This document shows, one piece after another, positions 7,921 to 16,122 of a DNA stretch of 64,000 bases. The stretch is taken from the NCBI RefSeq assembly GCF_000425345.1, contig NZ_AUDG01000004.1, positions 124,001 to 188,000 of the forward strand, in the 5' to 3' direction. The position numbers and the translations under genes were made by a program. The first letter of the stretch is position 1; the number at the start of each line of letters is the position of its first letter. The notes below the pieces were generated by a model. The model worked only from the letters and a program-made list of their open reading frames with translations. It was not told the origin of the DNA and did not search any database. Origin of the DNA: Rheinheimera baltica DSM 14885 (lineage in GTDB: Bacteria; Pseudomonadota; Gammaproteobacteria; Enterobacterales; Alteromonadaceae).

Positions 7921-8253
7921 ATGAAGCCTGCGTTAAAAGCCCTGTCTGAACTCATCGCTAAAGCGAACGATAGGTTTTATGCAAAACACCCAAAAGTACA
8001 TACAGTAATGGGTATTATGGATAAAGCCTTGCGTAATCAAGGTGTGGCTGCCGATGCTATAACACTTGATTGTTCAGCACTTGACCGGAAAATTGTATTC
8101 TTATTGCCTGACAGCAGCCCTGACAGGTTTACAGTAGCCATTGGTAATAAAGCTGGTGACATTCACAGTAGCTCTGACCATGACAGGCCAGAACTCACGG
8201 TAAGCCAGATTGTCAGTCTATTAGAAACGCACCTACTAAGCGATAATGCTTAA
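7921..8253 (+). CDS. Conserved hypothetical protein, 110 residues
   Basis: The frame opens with GTG at 7885, overlapping the previous stop (TAGTG), but the ATG at 7921 has TTGGAG 11 bases upstream and starts at a better hydrophilic residue run (MKPALKALSELIAKANDRFY). I prefer 7921; 7885 would add 12 residues and couple translation to the preceding gene. The protein is soluble, alpha/beta in character (LDRKIVFLLPDSSPDRFTVAIG), with no recognised motif. The pairing with the preceding 98-residue gene is the main clue to function. Confidence 0.7.
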   Translation: MKPALKALSELIAKANDRFYAKHPKVHTVMGIMDKALRNQGVAADAITLDCSALDRKIVFLLPDSSPDRFTVAIGNKAGDIHSSSDHDRPELTVSQIVSLLETHLLSDNA

Positions 8254-8291
8254 GTTTGAGTGACTTAAACTAACACAACTATAGAGTTAAC

Positions 8292-8663
8292 ATGATCGAC
8301 TTTAACAATAAAACAGTGTTTAAGCTAAAACAAAACCCCGAGTATGCCGAAAAAGTTAGCAGCTTGCTGCTTGGTGATGAAAGCATTGTCGACAGCTACA
8401 GTTCAATGCGTGACGGCGTGGTGTTTACCACTAAACGCATCATAGCCGTAAACGTGCAAGGCCTTACTGGCAGTAAAAAAGACTTCACTTCAATGCCTTA
8501 CAAAAATATTGTCGCTTATTCAGTAGAAACCTCTGGTACCTTTGATCTGGATTCAGAACTGGAGCTGTATTTCTCTGCCATTGGCAAGGTGCGGTTTGAA
8601 TTCAGTGGCAAAACAGCGATTATCGAAATATCAAAGCATATTTCACAGCATGCTTTGTATTAA
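8292..8663 (+). CDS. Bacterial PH-domain protein (bPH_1 / DUF1696 family)
   Basis: The 123-residue protein matches the bacterial pleckstrin-homology-like family throughout: an N-terminal KLKQNPEYAEKVSSLLLGDESIVDSY, the highly typical MRDGVVFTTKRIIAVNVQGLTG, and GTFDLDSELELYF. Such proteins form ring-shaped oligomers; the cellular role is not known. No signal peptide is present, so it is cytoplasmic. The gene is a single-domain, whole-length member. It stands in the small-gene island between an unknown pair and a GGCT-fold gene, with a weak ribosome site. Confidence 0.88.
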   Translation: MIDFNNKTVFKLKQNPEYAEKVSSLLLGDESIVDSYSSMRDGVVFTTKRIIAVNVQGLTGSKKDFTSMPYKNIVAYSVETSGTFDLDSELELYFSAIGKVRFEFSGKTAIIEISKHISQHALY

Positions 8664-8700
8664 TAGATTTGTTTTGCGTCAGAGACTAACAAGGTAAACC

Positions 8701-9036
8701 ATGCCTTTATTATTTTCCTACGGCACATTGCAACAACGTGAAGTGCAACTGGCTAATTTTGGCCGCGAGTTAAACGGCAGCAAAGACTTACTGCAAGGCT
8801 ATATCGTAGCTGAAATAGAAATTACCGACGCGCGTGTGTTGCGTGAGAGTGGTAAAGCTATGCATCCTATTTTGCGTTACAGCGGTAATATTGCCAATGA
8901 GGTGAGCGGTACTGTATTCAATTTAACTGATGCGGAATTGGCGCAAGCAGATGACTACGAAGTTGAAGCGTATGTACGTATTCAAGTCACATTACAATCT
9001 GGCACCCAGTGCTGGATTTATGCTGCAGCTATATAA
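8701..9036 (+). CDS. Gamma-glutamylcyclotransferase-like (AIG2/GGCT-fold) protein
   Basis: A 111-residue cytoplasmic protein. The N-terminal LFSYGTLQ is the phosphate/substrate loop of the GGCT fold, and DDYEVEAYVR carries the glutamate expected to act as catalytic base. Members remove gamma-glutamyl groups from peptides or amines; the substrate cannot be told here. AAGG precedes the ATG. Its stop codon is followed in the same frame by a gene remnant (9037-9228), suggesting a deletion join just downstream. Confidence 0.88.
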   Translation: MPLLFSYGTLQQREVQLANFGRELNGSKDLLQGYIVAEIEITDARVLRESGKAMHPILRYSGNIANEVSGTVFNLTDAELAQADDYEVEAYVRIQVTLQSGTQCWIYAAAI

Positions 9037-9228
9037 GCCTTAATTTCCCCCTCAACTGCAACCCGGCTAGACTTAGAACTTAATTTAAAAGGAGTTGAAC
9101 CGGCAGGAAAACTTGAAGCGTCTGGCAGCTTTAATGCCATGTGCAGCCACCGCATACGCTTAACCTGTGCAACGGATATTGATGATCACGTTAAGCATTG
9201 GCTGGCAGAGGCTTATAAACGCAGCTAA
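9037..9228 (+). pseudogene. 5'-truncated remnant of a DUF5655-type (DUF4287-associated) gene
   Basis: In the same frame as the preceding gene, but after its stop, the DNA encodes an uninterrupted 63-residue tail without a start codon. From about 9064 it reads LELNLKGVEPAGKLEAS... then NAMCSHRIRL...ATDIDDHVKHWLAEAYKRS and a TAA. This is the usual C-terminal end of DUF5655 proteins (Met-x-Ser/Thr-His-Arg-hydrophobic-Arg, then a D-D-hydrophobic...WL..AY helix). The N-terminal part is gone, so it is a broken gene. Family assignment is from memory of the pattern. Confidence 0.6.
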
Positions 9229-9262
9229 GCTGGCTAAACAATTCCAGTAAGGAGAGATAAAA

Positions 9263-9634
9263 ATGGATCTGGGTGCATTTTCTGTCAGCTTAACGGTTAA
9301 AGATATTGCCGCTTCCAAAGCCTTTTACGAAAAGCTCGGATTTACTTACAAAGGTGGCGACCAAAGCCAGGGCTGGCTAGTGCTGAAAAATGGCACTACG
9401 GTTATCGGTTTATTTCAAGGCATGTTCGATAAGAATATTCTTACCTTTAATCCGGGCTGGGACAGCAACGCGCAACACTTGGCTGAATTTACCGATGTAC
9501 GCGATATTCAAAAACAGCTACAAGAGCAAGGTATTACGCTGGCAGTAGCCGCAGATGCCAACAGCAGCGGCCCTGCGCATATTGTGCTGGAAGACCCGGA
9601 CGGCAACCAGATTATGCTGGATCAGCATCGCTAA
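9263..9634 (+). CDS. VOC-superfamily (glyoxalase/bleomycin-resistance fold) protein
   Basis: A 123-residue protein with paired beta-alpha-beta-beta-beta modules typical of the vicinal oxygen chelate fold: SVSLTVKDIAASKAFYEKLGF at the N-terminus and HIVLEDPDGNQIMLDQH at the C-terminus. The family includes glyoxalase I, dioxygenases and antibiotic-binding proteins. The substrate is not evident. AAGGAGAG lies 6 bases upstream of the ATG. It is the last gene of the small-gene island and is closed by a strong bidirectional terminator. Confidence 0.88.
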   Translation: MDLGAFSVSLTVKDIAASKAFYEKLGFTYKGGDQSQGWLVLKNGTTVIGLFQGMFDKNILTFNPGWDSNAQHLAEFTDVRDIQKQLQEQGITLAVAADANSSGPAHIVLEDPDGNQIMLDQHR

Positions 9635-9639
9635 AAAAC

Positions 9640-9667
9640 AACAAAGGCGCCCAAGGGCGCCTTTGTT
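9640..9667. terminator. Strong bidirectional terminator
   Basis: AACAAAGGCGCCC / GGGCGCCTTTGTT form a 13-pair stem with a two-base loop, with A-rich DNA before and TT/AAT after. It separates the VOC gene from the convergent sugar-carrier gene. Confidence 0.85.
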
Positions 9668-9681
9668 AATATAGCGGGATG

Positions 9682-11148
9682 TTATTTCGCTGTGACAGTG
9701 TCTGGTTCTTTCACCAACCACACCGACAGTGCGCCCAGCACCATGGCAGCACCGGCCAGCATCACAATATAGACGGCATGGTTTTCAAACACGGAGCCTA
9801 AAATCCAGCCAGCAATTAAACCTGAGATAATCTGTGGCGCAGCAATGGTAAAGTTAAATATGCCCATGTACACACCGGTTTTCTCTGGCGGTAACGCGCC
9901 AGCGAGTATGGCATAAGGCATCGCCAAAATTGCCGCCCAGGCGATACCTACACCTATCATAGGTAGCATAAGGCCTAACGCGCCTTTGGGGATTTCTACC
10001 TGGGTGATAAGCAAGTTAACGTGCGTCATGCTGGGATCGGTAAACAGCACAAAGCTTAAGTAGCCTAAACCGCCGGCTAACAACGACATGGAGTAGACAA
10101 ACTTACGGCCAAACAGGTTAGCCAGTTTAGCCATGACCAAGGAGAACAGCACAGCAAACAGCGAGTAACCAGCGTATAAAATACCTACCCAGTCCCCTGC
10201 TGCGCCTTTAGCTGCAGCAATATGCGCCGGTACACCGCCCATTTGCGCAATGTAGCTGCCATCGTACCATTCTACGCCCACACCCCAGGTGTTTTGCGCA
10301 ATAGCGGCGGGAAAGTAAGTCCACATAATAAACAGCGCAAACCAGGAGAAAAACTGCACCAATGCCAACTGTTTCATTATGCGCGGCATGCTTTTCATTG
10401 TTTGCCAGAAATCACTGAGTTTTTCAGTTAACGAACGTGATTGGCGTACCTGCTCTGCTAGCGCTTGTGCCTCTGAATCCAGGCCTTTATAAGCATAATA
10501 TTGTTCTGGCGCGTATTCTTTGGTGCGAAACACTGTCCATAACACACTGCCTAACAGCACTGTTGCGCCGATGTAAAACGCCCACACTACCGAGGGCGCC
10601 ACCTCACCGGCTTTAGAGGCGTTCTCCAGCCCGACGACGTTAGTCAGTACAAACGGCAAAATAGAGCCAAACACCGCACCGATATTGATCAGCAACGTTT
10701 GTACCGAGTAACCCAGGTTGCGCTGCTCCGCCGGCACCATGTCAGATACCAAGGATCGAAACGGTTGAAAGGTAACGTTAAACGCCGCGTCTTTAATGGC
10801 AAAGATCACCAGACCAAATAACATTGGCGGAATAAACGCCACCATCATTGACGCGTTAGGTAACAACACCATCGCTGCAGCCGCCACAATGGCACCACCA
10901 AGCATAAAGGGTAAGCGTCTGCCCAGTTTGTTCCAGGTTCGATCTGAGGCAGCGCCCACAATAGGTTGAACCAGCAGCCCCATGATAGGTGCAGCCAACC
11001 AGAATAACGACAGGGACGACAAGTCAGCACCTAAGTCTGACAAGATGCGGCTAACGTTACCATTTTGCAGTGCAAAGCCTATTTGAACCCCTAAAAAGCC
11101 GAAACTGAGGTTCCAGATCTGCCAGAAGGATAACTTAGGTTGTTTCAT
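9682..11148 (-). CDS. SLC45-type MFS sugar transporter (maltose/maltodextrin carrier candidate)
   Basis: A 488-residue inner-membrane protein with twelve hydrophobic segments. It begins KLSFWQIWNLSFGFLGVQIGFALQN, carries GAASDRTWNKLGRRLPFMLGG after the second helix (the MFS loop 2-3 motif), and has the long segment IPKGALGLMLPMIGVGIAWAA typical of the SLC45/GPH-like sugar:proton symporters. Related carriers lie beside alpha-glucosidase and LacI genes in Shewanella and Xanthomonas and import maltose. Here it is divergent from a GH13 alpha-glucosidase lipoprotein, with a shared candidate operator between them, so maltose or short maltodextrin uptake is the likely role. Confidence 0.88.
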   Translation of the reverse strand: MKQPKLSFWQIWNLSFGFLGVQIGFALQNGNVSRILSDLGADLSSLSLFWLAAPIMGLLVQPIVGAASDRTWNKLGRRLPFMLGGAIVAAAAMVLLPNASMMVAFIPPMLFGLVIFAIKDAAFNVTFQPFRSLVSDMVPAEQRNLGYSVQTLLINIGAVFGSILPFVLTNVVGLENASKAGEVAPSVVWAFYIGATVLLGSVLWTVFRTKEYAPEQYYAYKGLDSEAQALAEQVRQSRSLTEKLSDFWQTMKSMPRIMKQLALVQFFSWFALFIMWTYFPAAIAQNTWGVGVEWYDGSYIAQMGGVPAHIAAAKGAAGDWVGILYAGYSLFAVLFSLVMAKLANLFGRKFVYSMSLLAGGLGYLSFVLFTDPSMTHVNLLITQVEIPKGALGLMLPMIGVGIAWAAILAMPYAILAGALPPEKTGVYMGIFNFTIAAPQIISGLIAGWILGSVFENHAVYIVMLAGAAMVLGALSVWLVKEPDTVTAK

Positions 11149-11233
11149 TACTCGTCCCCGGATATTTTTATTATGATATGAAACCGTATTTGTTTGCCTA
11201 AGCTACACGATAGCAGCCATTTTGCGCAAAACT

Positions 11234-11249
11234 GTGCATACGTATTCAT
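11234..11249 (-). promoter_or_regulatory. Candidate LacI-family operator between the sugar carrier and GH13 genes
   Basis: On the minus strand this reads ATGAATACGTATGCAC. Its inner 14 bases are identical to those of the site upstream of GH97 (3748-3761). The palindromic centre ATACGTAT and location between divergent genes fit control of both by one LacI-type repressor. Confidence 0.7.
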
Positions 11250-11352
11250 CTTGTTGTTGCACTGTTTTGGCGTTATTACGAACCATAAGCAAGCATAGCA
11301 GCACGGCGTTGCAGCGCTATGGTGCAACATAGAAAATACAAACGGGGATGCA

Positions 11353-13080
11353 ATGAAAGCCTTTACTTTAAGCGCACTGGCATTGTCTTTATTGTTGGCG
11401 GGTTGTAAACCAGCGCCACAAAATGATGGTAACCAAGCAAACACCATAACACCTTCGACAGCGGCACAGCATAGCCATTCCAGCACATTACAAAGTGAAG
11501 CCTGGTGGGAAAACGCCGTGTTTTATCAAATTTGGCCGCGCAGCTTTTATGATACCAACGGCGACGGCCATGGTGATTTTAACGGCATGACCGCTAAGCT
11601 GCCCTATTTACAGGAGTTGGGGGTAAATGCACTGTGGCTAACGCCAATGTTTGAAGCGCCGTCCTACCATGGTTATGACTTTACCGAGTTTTATCAGGTA
11701 GAAAGTGACTATGGCAGCATGGCCGAATTTGAAGCCTTTATTCAGGCAGCGGATGCCAAAGGCATGAAAGTGATTCTGGATTTAGTGATTAACCATATCT
11801 CTAGTGAACATGACTGGTTTAAGCGCTCAGCAGCCGGAGAAGCACCGTATAAAGATTACTTTATTTGGCGCGACGATATGCCAGCAGCCGGCAGCGGCTG
11901 GGGCCACGCCTGGAGCAATAACGACAACCCTGAAGCTGTATGGCACTACAACGACACGCGTAAAGCTTATTATTATGCTGCCTTTGGCGCCAGCCAGCCC
12001 GATGTTAACCTGCGCCACCCCGATGTAATAGCTGAAATGAAAAAAATGGCCAAATTCTGGCTGGATAAAGGCGTTGCCGGTTTTCGCCTAGACGCAGTGC
12101 GCTTTGCCATGGAAGGTGGCCCGGATGCTCAAGCCGACACAGCCGAAACCATTGCCTATTGGCAGGATTTTAACCAGTTTGTCAAAAGCGTAAACCCACA
12201 AGCCTATTTAGTTGGCGAAGCCTGGGTAGATATTCCTGTTGCAGCGCGTTACTTCGGCGACGGCACCGGTTTAGACCAGGGTTTTGATTTTGAAGTGGGC
12301 TACAAAATTTTGGGATTATTAAAACCCGATGCCAGCGGCGAAGCACAGTTTGGTACTATGCAGTCTAATGCACAAAAAACTGCTGATGCCTCGGTACTAC
12401 AGCAGAATGTGCAGCAACGTGCTGATTCTGTCGCACCGCTTAGCTTTTTTGCGCCGTTTTTAACCAACCACGATCAAGAGCGTATTGCCTACCAGCTTAA
12501 GCAAGATGACGCCAAAGCCAAGTTAGCCGCAGCCATGCTGTTCAGCTCACCCGGCACGCCGTACATTTATTACGGTGAAGAAATTGGCTTAACCCAGGAC
12601 CGTAGCGGCCACGACGTGTTTAAACGTGCGCCCATGCTGTGGGATAACACCCAGCAAGCCGGCTTTACCCAAAGCGCGAATAGCTGGGTTGAGCAATTAG
12701 CATTGTTTGGCGACGGCTTCCCAAATTGGTATCCGGATTTTCTGGCGAAGCAACTTAGTGCAGCCAACCGCAGTGTCTCAGCACAACAAGCGCAACCCAA
12801 TTCAGTCTGGCAACTTTATAAACAGTTAATTGCACTGAAAAAGCATCGACCAGAGCTGGGAACTGATGGCAGCTATCAGGTAAACCAGTTAGCCAATGGC
12901 ATAGTGCAAATAACACGAGAGTTAAACGGCAGTAAAAGCGTTTTTGTACTGAATTTTGCCGACAGTGCGCAGGATATTAGCACCATTAACCACGACGGCT
13001 TAAGCGCTAACTGGGCGTTTGATGTTAATGGTCAGCAGCTTGCAGCCCATGGTTTGCTGATTTTAAGCAGCCAGCACTAA
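11353..13080 (+). CDS. GH13 alpha-glucosidase lipoprotein (oligo-1,4/1,6-glucosidase type)
   Basis: A 575-residue lipoprotein: MKAFTLSALALSLLLAGC ends in a lipobox, so the enzyme is anchored to a membrane and faces the periplasm or surface. GH13 regions are all present: DLVINH (I), GFRLDAVRF with the nucleophile Asp (II), GEAW with the acid/base Glu (III) and FLTNHDQERI with the transition-state Asp (IV). The opening block VFYQIWPRSFYDTNGDGHGDFNG is that of the oligo-glucosidase/alpha-glucosidase subfamilies rather than endo-amylases. A C-terminal beta domain follows from about residue 490. It should cut maltodextrins or isomaltodextrins for the divergently encoded carrier. A linker rich in Gln, Asn and Thr follows the lipid cysteine. 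Confidence 0.93.
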   Translation: MKAFTLSALALSLLLAGCKPAPQNDGNQANTITPSTAAQHSHSSTLQSEAWWENAVFYQIWPRSFYDTNGDGHGDFNGMTAKLPYLQELGVNALWLTPMFEAPSYHGYDFTEFYQVESDYGSMAEFEAFIQAADAKGMKVILDLVINHISSEHDWFKRSAAGEAPYKDYFIWRDDMPAAGSGWGHAWSNNDNPEAVWHYNDTRKAYYYAAFGASQPDVNLRHPDVIAEMKKMAKFWLDKGVAGFRLDAVRFAMEGGPDAQADTAETIAYWQDFNQFVKSVNPQAYLVGEAWVDIPVAARYFGDGTGLDQGFDFEVGYKILGLLKPDASGEAQFGTMQSNAQKTADASVLQQNVQQRADSVAPLSFFAPFLTNHDQERIAYQLKQDDAKAKLAAAMLFSSPGTPYIYYGEEIGLTQDRSGHDVFKRAPMLWDNTQQAGFTQSANSWVEQLALFGDGFPNWYPDFLAKQLSAANRSVSAQQAQPNSVWQLYKQLIALKKHRPELGTDGSYQVNQLANGIVQITRELNGSKSVFVLNFADSAQDISTINHDGLSANWAFDVNGQQLAAHGLLILSSQH

Positions 13081-13099
13081 GTAGATATCGCTCTCCCTG

Positions 13100-13130
13100 A
13101 AACCGCCGGCTAGTTTAGCGGCGGTTTTTT
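13100..13130 (+). terminator. Intrinsic terminator after GH13
   Basis: Eight-pair GC-rich stem AACCGCCG / CGGCGGTT with a ten-base loop, followed by TTTTTT. Confidence 0.9.
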
Positions 13131-13186
13131 CTTGCCTTCGCCAGCTTGTTAATTTATCGTTTCAATAAACTTAACAAGGAATGTGT

Positions 13187-14224
13187 ATGAAGCTTTATCT
13201 TATGTTACTCAGCAGCTTACTGCTGACAACTGCCACACATGCTGAACCGATAAAAAGCCCAAAAGGCCCGCAGTTATTACCGGCGTTTTCCACAGCAAGC
13301 TCGCTAAAACAAAACTTCAGCTGCTATATGGGCCCCTTTGCCAGCTATGACAGCTGGTTGGCTATGATGAGTAAAAAGCCAAAATTTAATGCCGCAATGT
13401 TTGGCCAACGCTTCTCCAGAGCTGATGTTGAACGGCGGCAGCAGACGCTGGATTGTCGTGTATTCGCCTATGAATCTGACGGTGTTCTGGTGGAAGGCGT
13501 AATGGTACGACCAAAAAATACTGCAGCAGATGCAAAGTTACCCGTTGTGATTTATAACCGCGGTGGCAATGCTAAGGGTGGCACTTTGGTTTATGGCGCA
13601 ATTCAGCACAATGTAATGCCACTGGCAGAGCTTGGCTATATTGTCATTGCCAGCCAGTATCGCGGTGCTAAAGCCTTTCCAACCCTTGTCACTGGTGACA
13701 TGCAGCTTGATCAGTTTGGCGGCAATGATGTAAACGACATTAAAAACCTGCTGCCAATCATTAACGGCATGCCCGAAGCTGACAGCGAGCGGATTGCGAT
13801 GAAAGGTTTTAGCCGTGGCGGCATGATGAGTTATCTGGCCGCACGTGATATGCCAAAACTAAAGGCATTGATTGTTGAAGCAGGTGTGGCCGATCTGGAA
13901 GCCAGCCTGGTAGTACGCCCAGCGATGGAAAATATCTTCACCAGATTTATTCCTAACTATGCTACAGAAAAATCCGCACAATTACAGGCGCGCTCGGTGC
14001 TGCAATGGCTGGATAAACTACCGCCCAAGTTGCCGATACTGCTTTTACATGGCGATAAAGACGAAAGGGTAGAAGTGGCGCAATCGCAGAATTTGGCAAA
14101 AGCACTGGCCGAAAAAGGTCATCCGCATAAACTGATAGTATACCCGGGCGCCAATCATGGTATGCACCCCAACCGTGCTGAAGCCGATGCCGAAACCGCG
14201 GCCTGGTTAAAACAATACCTGTAA
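13187..14224 (+). CDS. Secreted alpha/beta-hydrolase, prolyl-oligopeptidase (S9)-like
   Basis: AAGGA at 13176-13180 abuts an ATG at 13181, so the ATG at 13187, six bases away, is the better start. This gives 345 residues with the signal peptide MKLYLMLLSSLLLTTATHA. The catalytic triad is visible: Ser in GFSRGGM, Asp in LLLHGDKDERV, and His in PGANHGM. An oxyanion-type block YNRGGNAKGG lies upstream. This is the catalytic half only, without a beta-propeller, so an esterase or small-peptide hydrolase is as likely as a peptidase. It is periplasmic or secreted; it has no clear link with the sugar genes on either side. Confidence 0.85.
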   Translation: MKLYLMLLSSLLLTTATHAEPIKSPKGPQLLPAFSTASSLKQNFSCYMGPFASYDSWLAMMSKKPKFNAAMFGQRFSRADVERRQQTLDCRVFAYESDGVLVEGVMVRPKNTAADAKLPVVIYNRGGNAKGGTLVYGAIQHNVMPLAELGYIVIASQYRGAKAFPTLVTGDMQLDQFGGNDVNDIKNLLPIINGMPEADSERIAMKGFSRGGMMSYLAARDMPKLKALIVEAGVADLEASLVVRPAMENIFTRFIPNYATEKSAQLQARSVLQWLDKLPPKLPILLLHGDKDERVEVAQSQNLAKALAEKGHPHKLIVYPGANHGMHPNRAEADAETAAWLKQYL

Positions 14225-14231
14225 GCCATTC

Positions 14232-14260
14232 TGCCGCTGCATTACTAAACTGCAGCGGCA
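14232..14260. terminator. Perfect 10-bp hairpin downstream of the S9-like gene
   Basis: TGCCGCTGCA / TGCAGCGGCA with a nine-base loop starts eight bases after the stop codon. On the plus strand it is followed by TAAAAACAA and not a T run, so it may act as an mRNA end-stabilising stem rather than a classical terminator. Confidence 0.5.
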
Positions 14261-14353
14261 TAAAAACAATTAGTTGTCAGACTAATAGCGCATACCGCCA
14301 AGCAGGGTTTGTTGCTAAGCTCATTACACCTGTTCTGCTGTTGCGGAGTTGTG

Positions 14354-16117
14354 GTGTCTGACCGTTCCCATCTGTTTTCCCTGCGTATTGGCCATGCGCT
14401 ACGTGAGGTGCTGGCCGAAGGCTATGGCCTGAATAAACTCGGTAAAGATCTGCTGGCTGGTATTACTGTCGGCATTATTGCCATACCGCTAGCAATGGCG
14501 TTGGCTATTGCCTCCGGTGTGGCACCGCAGTACGGTTTATATACCGCGATTATTGCCGGTTTTGTTATCGCGCTAACCGGCGGCTCGCGTTATAGCATTA
14601 GCGGCCCGACTGCTGCTTTTGTAGTTATTTTATATCCTGTCGCACTCAAGTACGGTTTAAGTGGTTTATTGTTGGCTACTGTGCTGTCAGGTGTATTGTT
14701 GTTACTGATGGCGGCAATGCGACTGGGCCGTTTAATAGAATATATCCCTGAGTCAGTCACCTTAGGCTTTACTGCCGGTATTGCGGTGGTTATTGCCACC
14801 TTGCAGGTTAAAGATTTCTTTGGCTTGGCTATCCCACATATGCCAGAACATTATGTTGAAAAAATTGCGGCTCTGGCACTACATTTACCACACATGTCCT
14901 GGCCTAGCCTGTTTGTTGCTGGCATCACACTGGCAGTAATGCTGCTATGGCCAAAACTGAAAACCATCATTCCTGCGCACCTACCAGCGTTGTTTATCGG
15001 CACCTTACTCGCGCTACTACTGCTTAGTCTGGGTTTTGAGCTTGATACCATCGGTTCACGTTTTAGCTATAACTTAGCCAACGGCAACAGCGGCAATGGT
15101 ATTCCGCCCTACTTACCCTACTTTGACTGGCCCTGGTTGCGCCCCGGCCCAGACGGTGCTGCACTGGTTTTTAGCTGGCAATTAGTGAAAGACTTACTTG
15201 GCGCCGCCTTTGCTATGGCCATGCTGGGCGCAATTGAATCACTGCTGTGTGCTGTGGTGTTGGATGGTATGTCGGGGCGGCGCCACAGTGCCAACAGCGA
15301 GTTGCTGGGCCAGGGTATTGGCAATATTATTACGCCGTTTTTCGGCGGCATTACCTCCACGGCGGCACTGGCGCGCTCATCAGCGAATTTTAAAGCCGGT
15401 GCCCAATCGCCGGTAGCAGCGATGATTCATGCGCTGGTGTTACTGCTGGGCCTTGTCTTGCTGGCACCACTGTTATCTTACGTGCCAATGGCTGCACTGG
15501 CGGCATTGCTGTTAATGGTGGCATGGAATATGAGCGAAGCGCCCAAAGCGCTGCATTTACTTAAAACCGCACCGCGCAGCGATATCTGGGTGTTTGTCAC
15601 CTGCTTTAGCCTCACCGTACTGTTTGATATGGTAATTGCTATTACCACCGGCATCCTGCTGGCGGCGTTATTGTTTGTTAAAGAAATTGCTGAAATGAGC
15701 AAAGTGACTGATATCAGCGGCAACCGCAAACAGGTTGAACAGCCAATTCCTCATGGCTGGCAGGTATTAAAAATTAGCGGGCCGCTGTTTTTTGCCGCCG
15801 CCGATCGGATTTTTGCCGATATTGCCCGTTTAACAGACCATAGCCGCGGCATAGTGTTATATATGGACGGCGTGCCACTGCTGGACGCCGGCGGCCTTGC
15901 AGCGCTAAACAAGCTCATTAGCAAATGCCATAAAAACCAAACCCAGTTGGTTATTGCCGATTTACAGTTTCAGCCATTAAAAACGTTGGCCAAAGCCGGC
16001 GTAAAACCCATACCTGGCACACTAAGCTTTTACCCCACGCTACGCGAAGCATTAGAGCCGCTATATGTCCAGGCTGCCACATTCACTTTTGCCACAGCAG
16101 TACCACTTGATGAGTAA
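14354..16117 (+). CDS. SulP-family anion/dicarboxylate transporter with STAS domain (DauA-like)
   Basis: Start at GTG 14354, with GCGGAG six bases upstream; the open frame from 14309 would add an implausible Cys-rich leader. The 587-residue protein has a SulP membrane domain (about residues 25-440) including GITVGIIAIPLAMALAIASGV and the GLYTAIIAGFVIALTGGSRYSISGP signature, then a cytoplasmic STAS domain (about 450-560, GIVLYMDGVPLLDAGGLAAL). Members carry sulfate, bicarbonate or C4-dicarboxylates; the closest resemblance by eye is to DauA-type carriers. It converges on the LacI gene with a five-base gap and no terminator. Confidence 0.88.
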   Translation: MSDRSHLFSLRIGHALREVLAEGYGLNKLGKDLLAGITVGIIAIPLAMALAIASGVAPQYGLYTAIIAGFVIALTGGSRYSISGPTAAFVVILYPVALKYGLSGLLLATVLSGVLLLLMAAMRLGRLIEYIPESVTLGFTAGIAVVIATLQVKDFFGLAIPHMPEHYVEKIAALALHLPHMSWPSLFVAGITLAVMLLWPKLKTIIPAHLPALFIGTLLALLLLSLGFELDTIGSRFSYNLANGNSGNGIPPYLPYFDWPWLRPGPDGAALVFSWQLVKDLLGAAFAMAMLGAIESLLCAVVLDGMSGRRHSANSELLGQGIGNIITPFFGGITSTAALARSSANFKAGAQSPVAAMIHALVLLLGLVLLAPLLSYVPMAALAALLLMVAWNMSEAPKALHLLKTAPRSDIWVFVTCFSLTVLFDMVIAITTGILLAALLFVKEIAEMSKVTDISGNRKQVEQPIPHGWQVLKISGPLFFAAADRIFADIARLTDHSRGIVLYMDGVPLLDAGGLAALNKLISKCHKNQTQLVIADLQFQPLKTLAKAGVKPIPGTLSFYPTLREALEPLYVQAATFTFATAVPLDE

Positions 16118-16122
16118 CCCTA

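Noticed and set aside
11148-11486. 112-residue minus-strand frame between the carrier and GH13 genes
   Set aside because: Overlaps the GH13 signal peptide and the operator; no family and no ribosome site.
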